Positions 23,850 through 36,700 of a stretch of 64,000 nt of DNA are shown piece by piece. The notes beneath the pieces were generated by a model. That model saw nothing but the letters and a program-made list of their open reading frames with translations. It did no database searches and was not told where the DNA came from. The stretch covers positions 7,218,224 through 7,282,223 of the forward strand of contig OU744736.1 in NCBI GenBank assembly GCA_916613615.1, read 5' to 3'. Each line of letters opens with the position of its first letter. Positions within the stretch are counted from its first letter, which is position 1. Origin of the DNA: Steromphala cineraria (Eukaryota; Mollusca; Gastropoda; Trochida; Trochidae). A program made the translations under genes and the position numbers.

Positions 23850-24690
23850 CAGTATTTCTGTATCCAGAAGGATCCAGTATTAGTAGATTTTCCAGAATTA
23901 TCGAATGATCTGTGATATCCAAAAGGATCCAATATACTGTGATACCCAGAAAGGTGTAGAGTGAGTCATTTACCAAGAAAAGATCCATTATTCCTTAATA
24001 CCCAGAAAGACACTGAGTATTCCTTTTTACCCAAAGGGCCTATTATTCCATGATACCCAAAAGGGCCAAGTATTCTATGATACCCAGAAAGTATGCATTA
24101 TTTTGTGAATTTAAGAGAGTACCAGTATTTTGTGGTGCAATGAAGGATCCAATATTATTGAGTTCAAATTCTTAATGCTTCTGGAAATGATGGGATCTGC
24201 TCTCTGAGTAACCTGTATATTTGGCACCAAAAAGTATCCAGTACTTTGTGATTTCTAAAAGGATCCAATATTCCTTGCTACCAAAAAGCATCCAGTATTC
24301 AATGACAACCAGAACGATCCCCTATTCTAGGTACATGAAAGCATCCAGTATTCAATGACAACCAGAAGGATCCACTATTTCTAGGTACCTGAAAGGATGC
24401 AGTATTTAAGGACAACCAGAAGGATCCAGTATTTCTAGATGCCTGAAAGCATCCAGTATTAAATGCCAACCAGAAGGATCCCATATTTCTAGCTACCTGA
24501 AAGGATCCAGTATTCAATGACAACCAAAAGGATCCAATATTTCTAACTACATGAAAAGATCCAGTATTCAATGACAACCTGAAGAAACAATATCTCTAGC
24601 TACCTGAAAGGATCTAGTATTCGATGACAACTAGAATAATCCACTATTTCTAGGTACCGTAAAGGATCCAGTATTAGTGAGTTCAAGCAC
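23850..24690. repeat. Second 54-bp minisatellite with GGATCC units
   Basis: From 24291 the marker TCCAGTATT recurs every 53-54 bp to 24667 (eight units), each also holding (T)GACAACCAGAAGGATCC. Upstream to 23850 the units are degenerate (AAGGATCCA, GATACCCAGAAAGG). The minus strand is open for part of it because of the 54-bp period. The unit is unrelated in sequence to the 54-bp array at 8.3 kb. Confidence 0.9.
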
Positions 24691-26040
24691 CCAGCACTAA
24701 GGAGGTTCTCCTTGCTCTGTGGTTGTGAAGGTGAGTAACTTACCACATGCTCTGCAGTTTGAGAGGGGAGGGGAGAAAATAATATGTACACAAGAAATAG
24801 CTCTAGTCTACTGAACCTTTTGTCTTACCTCAGTTGAAGATCCTTGCTTGGTAACCTTTGAAGGGAGGAAGATCTGTGGAATTTTTTTAACTTTATGAGT
24901 AATCATATCTTTACTGATAAGATGCATGTATGAATGCTTATATGTGATATGAAGACTTTGTCTGTTGGTTATTTAGAGCGACTGTTTCTGACTGTCTAAA
25001 TAAACAGTAGTTAACCATGATATAGCGACTGCATGCATCCCAGTTGGTAAGGAAACTTGACTTTTATTGTCCCATTGGGTAAAGGTTAAGCAGGGAAACT
25101 ATATATTTTGTTGTGGATAGTTTTGGTTGCCAGATTTGTGTATTGAGAAAAGGTAACAAGCAGCATGTTATTTAGACAATATATTTTCATGTCACCTGAA
25201 TGTTTGTATATATTTGACCTTCTCTATGTACCAGTACATGCAAATCTGTTGGTATAAAATTTCATTGATATAAAAGTAAATATTAAAGACTATGGTTGAA
25301 ATGAGAACAAATAATGTTAAATATTGAAGCAAACAATTGATATTTAAATCAGCGATATTTATGAAAAGACCCTCTTTTTAAAAAATTAAGACTTCTTCGT
25401 GTAAATTTTCAGTTTTGTTTAGGCTCGTAGGATATCTCTTGTTCTTAGAAGTTTCCTCTTCTTGATTTCAATGAGCAGCATGACCTTGGCTTGTGATGAA
25501 AGTAGGTTAGAATAACATAAGGAATATAGGCCATGTTATGCAACATTCACTGCACCAGTCAAACATCAGCCTGTACTCGTGTAAATGTGAGTTTCACCTC
25601 ACTTGCATTTTCCAAGTACATTACATAAATTCTAACATGCACAGTATTAATGTACTTTACAGATAATATGTGCAGTATGAATTACTTCCTATGTATCATT
25701 GACTCCTTGAGAGTTAGTGCAATTGAGTCATTTCAATCAAAATATTTGTTCAAATTAAGTTGAAATAAGTGTATATGCATAAAAGCTTTTTCCCGATTCT
25801 TCTGTGGTTAAATATTGTCACCGGTCAGAATCACTTTCAGTCCTGTCCAAGTGCATCAGTCAGGACCTAGCCTATAACTGATAATCCAGAAGGGGCAAGA
25901 ATACAGGAAGGCTTATCATAGCGAGGAGATTATCTTGCTTAATTTGTACTCTCAATTTGCCTACAAATAGATATACTGAAGGGACTGATTAGTGGCATGC
26001 AAGAAACAAATTTATGTAATCATAAGCAAATGGAATTATC
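24691..26040. other. Non-coding, no feature seen
   Basis: No repeats or exon-like patches identified between the second 54-bp array and the small MITE at 26041. Confidence 0.6.
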
Positions 26041-26160
26041 CAGGGCACTCTTTCACAAAGCCCTAAGGTGACCGTAAGTCCTTAAGGTAGCCTTCGTACA
26101 ATGTTAAAGAATGGGAGTTAAGGTCAACCTTAGTAAAGGTTGCTTTGTGAAAGTGGGTAC
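26041..26160. mobile_element. Short palindromic MITE (copy 2)
   Basis: Begins CAGGGCACTCTTTCACAAAG, ends with the inverted GCTTTGTGAAAGTGGG, and has CTAAGGTGACC near one end and GGTCAACCTTAG near the other. Homologous to 3679-3804; about 120 bp. Confidence 0.55.
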
Positions 26161-26169
26161 ATGCCACTT

Positions 26170-26590
26170 GTTAATTGAGATCAAGATCAAGAGTTAATAT
26201 AAAGCAGAAGTACTTTGACAGTAACCCTCAAGTTTAGAGTTGATATTAAGCATCAGAGGGACTATCAACAATTTCGAGCAGGTAAGGGAGAAGGACTATG
26301 ACAATTAATCTCAAGTTAAGGGTTAACATAAATCAGCAGAAGGACTATGACATTAACCTTCAAGTTTAGAGTTAATATCAAGTGGCAGAAGGACTTTGAC
26401 AATTACCCTAAAGTTAAGGGTTAATATCAAGCTGCATAAGGGCTATCAACAATTTTCAACAGGTTATTCATTGGTAAATATATTGCAGCCAAAGTATTAT
26501 GACAACTACCCTCAGGTTAAAGGTTAATACATATATTAAAACGCAGAAGGACTATCTTCAATTATCAACAGGTTACTGGTTCATGTAAAC
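26170..26590. repeat. Degenerate flank of the 50-bp array
   Basis: Words such as CAAGTTTAGAGTTAATATCA, AGAAGGACTATGACA and ACCCTCAGGTTAA recur irregularly, showing the ancestral unit before homogenisation. Confidence 0.7.
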
Positions 26591-27263
26591 AGCAGAAGGA
26601 ATGTGAAAATTACCCTCAGGTTAAGAGTTAATACAAAGTAGCGGAATGCCTATTGACATTTACCCTCAGGTTAAGAGTTAATACAAAGTAGCGGAATGCC
26701 TATTGACAATTACCCTCAGGTTAAGAGTTAAAACAAAGTAGCGGAATGCCTATTGACAATTACCCTCAGGTTAAGAGTTAATACCAAGTGGAGGAATGCC
26801 TATTGACATTTACCCTCAGGTTAAGAGTTAATACAAAGTGGCGAAATGCCTTTTGACAATAACCCTCAGGTTAAGAGTTAATACAAAGTAGCGGAATGCC
26901 TATTGACAATTACCCTCAGGTTAAGAGTTAATACCAAGTGGCGGAATGCCTATTGACAATTACCCTCAGGTTAAGAGTTAATACAAAGTGGCGGAATGCC
27001 TATTGACAATAACCCTCAGGTTAAGAGTTAATACAAAGTGGCGGAATGCCTATTGACAATTTCCCTCAGGTTAAGAGTTAATACTAAGTGGCGGAATGCC
27101 TATTGACAATAACCCTCAGGTTAAGAGTTAATACCAAGTGGCGAGTGACTATTGACAATTACCCTCAGGTTAAAAGTTAATACAAAGTAGTGGAATAACT
27201 ATTGACAATTACACTCAGGTTAAGAGTTAATACAAAGTACAGAAATGACTATCGACAATTACC
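26591..27263. repeat. 50-bp minisatellite, about 13 copies
   Basis: The unit contains TACCCTCAGGTTAAGAGTTA and GCGGAATGCCTATTGAC. Period is exactly 50 bp over most of the array. It lies about 450 bp upstream of the proposed first ORP exon. Confidence 0.95.
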
Positions 27264-27584
27264 CCAAGTGCAGACAGCTAGTTGAGACACTTGCCTTGTA
27301 ATTGAATCCACAATGAAATCACTGTCAACTCTTTCTTCTGTGACCTTTTCAGGTGATTAATTGGAGGTGATTACAGGTAATCAGAGCTGCATATCATCTC
27401 TGTTAGATAATTATTCAATTTGATCTAAGAATAGTCAAGATTCAATTTTCCTGGACACAGGGGCTTTGAGGGGAGAAATTGTCTTCTGACAAGCGCTGAG
27501 ACAGTAATGATGCGCTCAAGGGTATTAGAACTGTATTATCCAGAGATGTAAATATCATAAGCTGCTCTTGTAAATAACAAGCTG

Positions 27585-27713
27585 GTTATTTATAATCTAG
27601 ACGTGTATGTATACCTCAATAAGATTGCCCAATCATGATGTCACCAGCGAGATTGAGTCTTTGCTCCTGAATGTTTTTGTCTGAGTAGTTCAGTTAGTTG
27701 TCAATATGACACA
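27585..27713 (+). promoter_or_regulatory. Possible core promoter / 5' UTR before the first coding exon
   Basis: The stretch holds a CCAAT box (GCCCAATCATGATGTCACC near 27636) overlapping a CRE-like TGATGTCA, an AT-rich TTATTTATAATC at about 27587 and an initiator-like TTCAGTTAG at 27689. All lie within 130 bp of the proposed ATG at 27714. The motifs are short and could occur by chance. Confidence 0.2.
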
Positions 27714-27750
27714 ATGCCGGAAGGTATAAGCAGTGCTAGTATGAACATGG
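27714..27750 (+). CDS. OSBPL8: Candidate first coding exon of the ORP5/8 gene
   Basis: ATG at 27714 has A at -3 and is the first ATG after an in-frame upstream TGA. It encodes [12 protein letters not shown] plus one base (G) before a good donor, G|GTAGGT. The next exon begins with the two bases that complete this codon, so the phase fits exactly and gives a glycine at residue 13. The short peptide has no diagnostic motif, so the assignment rests on phase, donor and start context. Alternative 5' exons are possible, for example the one at 20135. Confidence 0.45.
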
Positions 27751-30700
27751 GTAGGTATGGTATTTAGAATGTGTTGACCTTTACTTGCAATAGCTTGTTT
27801 TTATATCTAACCTGTGTAGTATCTATGCTTTTAGCAGTTATTTGGGATCTTTAAAGTTTTGGAAAATTATCGTATTTGTATTTGGGGAAATTTCTTCAAT
27901 AAGCTGCTATTTGAACTTTGAAGCTTGGTACCTTTGTTGATATTTCACCATCTGTTCAGAATTGTCCATGTTTGAATGGTGAGAAAATGTGAAAATCTTT
28001 ATAAGGTTCATGTTATAGGTAAAAGATTTTCCTCTGAAAAAATACATCAATATTTGACTACAAACAATGATGGAATTGAGCTTCATGTTGGAGTGTCTAT
28101 GATACCTAATCTAAACACTGTCTGGCATAACAGCTTATTAGTTTTGGAGATTTGTTTTTTAATGTGGATTATTTTGAAGATGTGAAAAATATGTGTCAGT
28201 TCTGTCTGTGAAAATGTGTATAAATTGTTTGTTTTACCACACCTTATGGACACTGTCGACTTCTTTACTATTTGAAAGCGTTGTTTTGAAATAGATTCCC
28301 AAGTTATACTCACCACTTGTCCTTATTGTTCATCATAAATAACTTAAAAAATACTAATTAGATATTATATATCAAATCTCAAAATGTCAGGGCTTACTTT
28401 GTCATTTAGGAACATTACCTTTAAAGAGACACAGAGTATGTTGATACGATCACATATATGTCAAATTTTGAAATCGATGTTATTACATCGGGAACCACTA
28501 ACTGTTACTGAAAATAACAAGTTAAAGGTCAATCAGTACATTAGAGCGAAAATACGGCCATTCAAAGTCGGGATTTTGATCGAAAATATTCGTTAAGTTC
28601 ATATACAAAAGATTTTTAATAAGATGTAAAAAGATTGAATTCAGATTTTCTTTTAAGTAATACTTATCATACTTATATAAATGATATAGACAATGGTTAC
28701 AATTTTTAAAAAACAAACTCAATTTAAATAACAAAATTAGTGTAGTAAACAATGTAATAAAGATCTCTTTGACAATTATATTATATCTTTCAAATAACAC
28801 TTCCCACATCCCCCTCATCAAATCAAACCATCAATTATCAGAATAGCAATAACGGCAAAGCGTGAAAGAGCAAGTATATGCTATATGTTGTTCTATAAGG
28901 TTAACACAATTATTGATGATGATTTGACATGCAACACGTCTCTCAGAGCAAGAAACAACTGCTTATTAGTTCAGTATTACTATTGATCAAGGAAAAAAAT
29001 AAGCAATCTACGGCTAGAGTTGGCAAGGAAATCACGATATGAAGACATACATCTCATTGTCTACGATATTGCAAAATTGCGTAAGTCTCGCTAAGAGTGA
29101 TAGACGTGTATTGATCCGGCGAGCGTCGTCACGTTGTGTTTGGAAGGTGTGTTGTCTGGAATGATGTGGAAAGACGATCGGACACTGTATAATGATTATT
29201 CTTAATGTCTGTAACGCCGACGCTGTCCAAGTCAACGTCTCAGGTAGAACTGGTGTGTATAATGATTATTTCTGATACCTTTACAGCCAGTGTCGTTTTC
29301 ATCTTTTTTTATTGAGCAATGACAGTTGTTTTTAATCTGGATCAACAGAATTTTGTGTGTTTTATCGCGCATTTGTGTGGTTTTTATTGCGCATTATCTG
29401 GGTTTTTTTTCTAATCTTGATCAACTGATATATATTGTTTTAGGGTTCTCCATGAATTTATAGAACATTTGCCATCTGTTTTGTGGGTTTTTTAGCGGAG
29501 ACAAAATTTCAATTGAAATTAATTTCAAACTTTTAGGACACTCTCCTTTCAATACTTACTCATCTAATTGTCTATTTAATTGTTTTAGTAGTTTATTGAT
29601 TGTTAAATTTACTCTATCTCTAGATCTTCTGTTTAATGTTATGAAATGCTTATATGTTAAGTTATGATCCTGCAGTAAATGCTCCTACTGAGGTTTATTA
29701 CTTGATCCACTGATGTATTCACGGATGTATTCATGTTGTCTTGTTGCAACATAGCAGGAGAGTTGTTTCCTCGTAGTGGCTTCACTGCGTCAAGGCCTTT
29801 CTTCACATGTCACATGTGTGTTTAGAGTTATTCATAACCACATTCACGTGCTATAAAAGGATCTGACTTTTGACAATGTCTACACATTAATGTGCTATTT
29901 TAGGATCTAAAATTACTCAGTATATACATTCATGTTCTGGTTAAGAATGTGAAGTTATCAAAGATTTATGGTTTTTTTCTTAAAGATATTTTATACAAAA
30001 ACATTAATGATCTATACTTTTATTTGTATATCTATGCATTTATTTGATATGGAAAATCTCACTCGTCACAAATGTTCTATGCTTTTTTAATATAATCATA
30101 AATTAGCTTCTGAATTTTCTTCTAAATTTTCATATTTTTTCTTACAAAGCTTGTAAAACATTTCTTTGTCAAATGATATCCGGTTGTTTTGAGTAAATAT
30201 GAAAAGAGGTCCTTTCATGCATGAGTTCCTGTAATTCTTTATGTTTGAAAAGTTGTTATCAATAAGTATGACATACCTGTTTGTAATTTTCATTTTCTAT
30301 GCAAGCATTTGTGACTAATGCTGAGAAGTTTTCATTCTATTTCAGGAACATGACATGCTGATGGTGTACTATTTTTATTCTTTGACAATATGCAATGTGT
30401 TTACCTGTTCATTGTTGTTAAAATGATTTGATTGACACATGAACCAACTTGAATTTTGTAGGGGCAAAACCGTTCACAACTATTTGACCCTTTCACCCCT
30501 GTGAGGCAATACTAAGATTCAAATTCTAGTATAAAAGGGTTCACAACTGACTGTTTTGATGCTATGGTCCTTTCTGTATTTATGTGACCATGTAGACAAG
30601 TTATATTCTGCCAGGGTTGTCTGAAACTCAACCCTTTCATCACTACAAGCCAGAAATAAGACTCAAAAATGAAAGGGTTCACAATTAATGTTTCAGTTTA

Positions 30701-33700
30701 ACTGTGATGTGTTGCTCTCAGACTGTCAGTTGGCATGTAATCAGGCATACTGTTACATCATCTGTTTCCACCTAGCTCCTACCCTACCCTGATCTCTATC
30801 AAACTAAATGCCTCATGTTGCTGTCAGGTGCTTATTCATGACTATAGGTGTCATGTGCTTTTTTCCAGCCAATGAAAATGTTGTAATTCAATTGCTCTTC
30901 ACAGGTCACCCGGTGCTTCATAGATATTCATGGCAGTGATAAATGTTATGATTATTAACCTAATAAGTTAACAGTTACAAGTATGCATGTTATCACGTGA
31001 CCTGTTTCTCTTGACAGGTCAGTCTGACCCGGTGCCCGATGGTGCCGACCCGACCCTCCCTGGATCCTCCGCCTCCACCCCCTCTCACCCCTCCCAGAGG
31101 ATGCGGGCCAGTGTGAGTAGTCTCCCTTTCCTCAAGGTCATTTCATTGAGCCCCCTGAATCTTTCAATTGTTCATATTAAAAGTTATGATGAACTAAGAT
31201 ATATATTGTTTTGTATGTGTATTTATTACCCATATTCTTGAAAATAAGTAGTGACATATTTTCCATAGGAGCACTAGTGCACATATCACTTTTGCTTAGC
31301 AACGATTGTTGTAGCGCGAGTTCCCTTATTTTTTCGCCTGTTGTTCGTGATGTCACTATAGTCGGCCGTTGCAAGGGAAGCTGCCCGTTTCTTTGCTATT
31401 TCTAAGATGGTAAAATGGAATAGAATTGGTAATAAAGAAATTATTACCCTCGGAAGTGTATTACAAAAATTCACACTCGTTTCGTAAAACTCATATGACA
31501 CATTTCCTTGGGTAATAAGCTCTATAAATTTACCATGTTCCTGGTTCCTTATTCATGGCACTTTTATACTTTACAATAAAGAAAGCATTGAAGATACAAA
31601 ACAATAGTCAATGTACTGTTTTTTCCTTCCAGTCTGAGAGTCGGTTATTCACACCGATCGCTGACAAGTCAGCCCCAAATACTTCTACGCCGACCTCTGC
31701 TGCCACCAAGATGTCAAAAAGGGAGTCACTCAAGGTAAGTTTCTACGTCCAGTCTCCTTTATTCTAACCTCGGAAAAATATTTTCAATTGTTTTTGAAGG
31801 TGGTTATTTTATTAGTTTTAAATGTTGTTATCTAAAGGCACTGTGGCATTTTCATAATGAAGAATAGGAAATCACATTTTACCATTTGCAAGGCCAATTC
31901 TTTTTTAACAATACAAGGATATCTAAAATATATGAAACAAATAGGGAAAGACACAGCAAACCTTTTCACTAGCTTGTATTTAAGGGTATTCAATCAAAAT
32001 GGCTGAATGCAGTTTTCACTTGATAGTGACTCTTTATTTTTAAAATATGGTTGAGAATAATGCAGGCTATGCAGTTTGATGTTTAACCCTCTAAAAAAAA
32101 TATGTAGTGAATAAACTAAAATTAATTTATTTGGGAAAATATTTAGTAAATAAAACATCCAAAAACATGCTTCAGTGTCATTATAAATACAAGATTTATT
32201 AAACAGAGTTAGTCATGGTGACCTCTCCAGTCTTTTTCAGTTCGTCTGCAGAAAACACATTGACTAGTTACTTCTTTTAATGGTCCGCCTACATTTAATA
32301 TCTTTCATTTGAACTTTCTGATATTTCCTGAAAATATTTGAGCAAACCTCTAGAAAAGATTTAACAGAATTGAAATTTTCATGGTAAACTTGTATTTAGC
32401 CGAAAGTGTTTTTAAGGAGGAAAATATTTTTTAAAGTTTTTAAGTTTATTACTGAAATAATTATCTTTCAGGAAGATGTTACCTGAAAAGCTTTCATTTA
32501 TTGATTTTCTTGCATTGAAAGTAATGAAAAGCACCACTTAAGAGCTTAAAGCAGGAAATCTAGTTGAGAGATAATTTTGCATTATTTCAGATACTCTTGC
32601 TGTATAAAAATCAATAAAAATACTTGAAAGCTTAATTTTGTGTTAGGGTTTTAGGGAAAATTAGTATTTATAGATATTGAATATCATATCCATTTAAGCT
32701 GACAGATCCTGCATCAGTGCTAATATTTTAAAACTTCCTTGTTCAATCATTAGTGCATTTTCTTGTTTTTTATTCTTTTAAAAGAATTAAGGTTTAATGC
32801 TTGAATTTTATGAGCTTTCAGAAATAATTTATTAACGAAAAGAGCTAAAATGCTTGGTTGAATCATAATCTACCATTCTCATGTATTTCTAATTTCTAAT
32901 TCAAATCTCCTTTGATATTTTCACTTATAAGTTTGAAAAGCAATTAAGTGGAACAAACTGATGAATTCATCTCCGTGGTTACTCTTATCATAATTCAAAA
33001 AGCTCAAGCATGACTTACAGAAGGTTTGACAAAATTTTTGAATAATTTGATAATTTAAGTGTCCTTTAATGTGGTTTCTGTCATGAAAGCTTTCAGCGGA
33101 CATTCTTAAGATTCTAGAAATAAATCGATATTGAAGTTGATAGATTGTTGAAATATTGAAGTAAACGATGCATGGTGATATGATATATTTATAACTTCAT
33201 GCATAGATACAAGATTATGAACTAATTGCTAGGAGACTGGATGGCTACTCTGTAAATATCCGTACTGATGAGGTCACAAGGTCTCTCATGCCCGGCTATT
33301 AAAGGAGAGTTTGTCACAACTAATGAACAGTTGGTTTAATCGTCTTCTCATATAGGTACAGTAGAACTTGGATATAGCGAACTTGAATATAGCAAACAAT
33401 CGGATAAAGTGAACAAGTATTTAAGTCCTGTCAAAAGTCCTATCCATGGCGGCCAGATATGGCGAATTAAATTCTCTGGTCCCTTGGAGTTCGTTATATC
33501 CGGGTTCTACTGTAGTTCAAAATCTTTGACAGTTTGATATGAACTAACTTCTAAACTCATACTTGTTGGTGAAGACATCCTTTTGAATAAAATCTCCATT
33601 TAATGTTTTAACTATTGTTTTACTTTATTTTTTACTGTGCTATTGGTGACATAAGTGAATAGTAAACACTTTGAGCTATTTTCTCTGTTTAACAATTTGG

Positions 33701-36700
33701 TATCCACATTACTGAAATTGTTTTCATCACTATTGTAACAGGTACAAAAGAAGAACTATCGGAGCCAGAAGAAGGCGGCCGCGAAGGAGTTGCTGAGCAC
33801 CCTCAAGGATCCGTCTGTCATCGTGCTTGCTGATTGGTTGAAAGTCCGGGGCACTCTGAAGAGTTGGACGAAGCTGTTCTGTGTCCTCAAGCCTGGCCTG
33901 CTGGTTCTCTACAAGAGCGAGAAGAAGAAGGTGGGTGGAACCTCAGATGGGACAGGATATTTCCATTCTTTCCTTCTGTTTATGTCAGTCTCAATAAGTT
34001 AATATCTACATCGCTTCACTATATAGATCTTACCAGGCTCTCATAATTGAGTCATCAGACTGACATGTAAAGAATTTGCCCCGTTACAAACTTTAAAAAA
34101 AAGATTGAATGAGCAAACATGTGTTCAGAGGGAGGATGATGGAACCTCACATTGTGGGGAAACGTTAAATGATTTTAATGTTACAGAATCAATAAGTCGT
34201 GCATTTATGTCAAGAAAGTAGGAATGCTACAAACTAAAACACATTATGTTGTCATATTGAATTGATATCCATCAAACTTTGCTATCATAATCATATGCTG
34301 TTAGTTATCAACTTATGACAACAATTCTCTTCTCATGATAACATGGTAGATGAAAAGATTTAAACAAACAATATATATATATATATCGCCAATACTGTTA
34401 CAATATCCATCATGGAAAATGACTATGTGACCACATGTACATGTAATGTAATATGATAAAGTTTTTTTGAAAAGAGACATTATTCTGTTTCAATGGTTAC
34501 AGAGCAGCCATTGGGTGGGGACGGTCCTCCTCAACACGTGCCGACTCATAGAACGTCCCTCCAAGAAGGACGGATTCTGCTTCAAACTCTTCCATCCACT
34601 CGACCAGTCTATTTGGGCTACAAAGGTATGACTTTTATCGCTGAAGAGTTAGACCGTAGAGTATAAATACACACATACAAATGATTAATTGTTGAGAAAG
34701 CTCAGACTGCAACCAGCTGATTGGCACCTGAAACGTAACAATATTAGACTTTATTCATCAACAACAGCGTCTTTGTCCTTCCGTTGTGGATGGCACCCCC
34801 TCTTCTTGTACTACACAAATGATGAATGATATTCCTGTAGCAGAGATCACTTTGGACAGGGATTTGGGGATATTTACCCATTGACGTATTAACATATCCC
34901 ATTATCAATACTAATGAGGGGAGAAAGTCTCATTACAAAAATCAAAACTATTATTTTTCTTCTAAAACATCCCATTGCTTTCTCTGAAAATCCCATTATA
35001 TTAGGTCAAGGTAAGATTTTTCTCCCTTTCATACTTTGAACCAGGGAGATCCCTGCTGTAGCAAGGGTTTGTCAGACTTGTAGTGCCGATGAATGGCTTC
35101 AGTTCTCATTTTTGTTGATATTTTACCAACAGTGTGCTCATGCTCAAGATAACCAATGTTAATCAACAAAAATATTACCCTTAGTAAACATGTCTTAACT
35201 GAGTTGTCTTAAAACATGTCATGTATAACTTGAATGCCCCTGTGAATTTTGTTTCCACAAATATACCCAAATAAGACTGTCCTTTAACACATATTTTGTG
35301 AACGTCTTATGTTGAGGCCTGAGGGACATGTTGGTAAGCTATTGGTACACCCAATGCAGGTGTCGCCAGGCTCTGAAGCTGTTATTCATGTCCTGCCAAG
35401 GAATCAACCTCAAAATTTACAACAACTTGTACTATTTCAGATATTGTTAAGCCAAATTGAACAGTCACGTTACATTTATTTTATCTATGTGGCCTGTAAA
35501 CATGTGTCGATTTTGAGAACTGAAAATCCTTGAACCAAATAGATTGTTTAAAAGAATCTCATTATAAAATCATCTAAGATTCAAGTTCTATAAAAATAAT
35601 TATGAAAGCTTGCGCAAATATTCATTTACTCAATTATTCAGAAACTAAAAGTTGATTAGGCTACTTTACTATTCTAATTACATTTTGCAATGATTCTTCA
35701 CTTGTGGCACTTTCTGTTTTGAAGCAAATTGCCTCACAGGTTCTAGCAGTGTAATTAGCTTAGAAAACATGTCCGACAACTTTTCAAAACCAGAGTAAAT
35801 TTAATTAGTTGTGCTTCTAAAACCCCTGTAATGGAACTTTGATATTCAAAGTATTCACACGCCATGATACCGTACCAGGGAATGAGACAACTGTGTTGAG
35901 GGAGATTACATCCCAGCAGGTGCCCTTATTTATAATCAGGCACGTTCTTATAAAGACACTATTACTAAGATGTTTAGGTCTTCAAGCTATGTTCGGGTAG
36001 GTTACGCAGGGAGTTGATAAATTGATGAAATTTCGAACTCCTAGTCAACAATGCATCATGGAATTAAATCCTTTCATAAAACAGCGTAGAGAACTGATAG
36101 GTTTCATGATGAGTATTTTATGGCTGCTTCACTCAGTGTTGTCTGGTGCCTTTTAGAATCTTAGCAATATGTTTGTTCACTGAATTAGATGTTTATTGAT
36201 TCAATGTCAAAGTTTAAATCCTTTCATATTGATACAATGCATATAGGTAACAGTATGATGAATTATCATTCATGGTTACATGCTTAACTCATAGATGGTT
36301 TGTAGCATAAACAAACTCAAGAAAATTATGACAAAAAATATTTTTCTAATCTACATTAATTCTTCACCTTAGTTAAATTTTGATATTTTGTGTTACAGGG
36401 TCCAAAAGGGGAGACAATCGGAGCGTTTGTGCAGCCTCTACCTTATTCCTACCTGATATTCAGAGCACCCTCGGAATCAGCTGGTTAGTAGATCATTTCC
36501 AATATTGATTTCAACTCTACTGTGGTCTTGTCAGGTCACTTATGAAACATAGTGATAAATTAATCTGATTCAGTATTAATATTTAACCAAGGGGGCTTTC
36601 AGCTCTTAAATTTTCAAGTTCTTTGTACATATTATATAGAAATTCATAAGTTATACTTTCTTGTCAATACAAGCGTTTTTTCTGTAGGATGTATGCTATC

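Noticed and set aside
24299..24577. Repetitive minus-strand frame with GSFW-type repeats
   Set aside because: Same explanation: it is the second 54-bp array translated.
27353..27376. 24-nt micro-exon between TTTTCAG and GTAATC
   Set aside because: Every frame contains a stop when joined, so it cannot be coding; at most it could be UTR.
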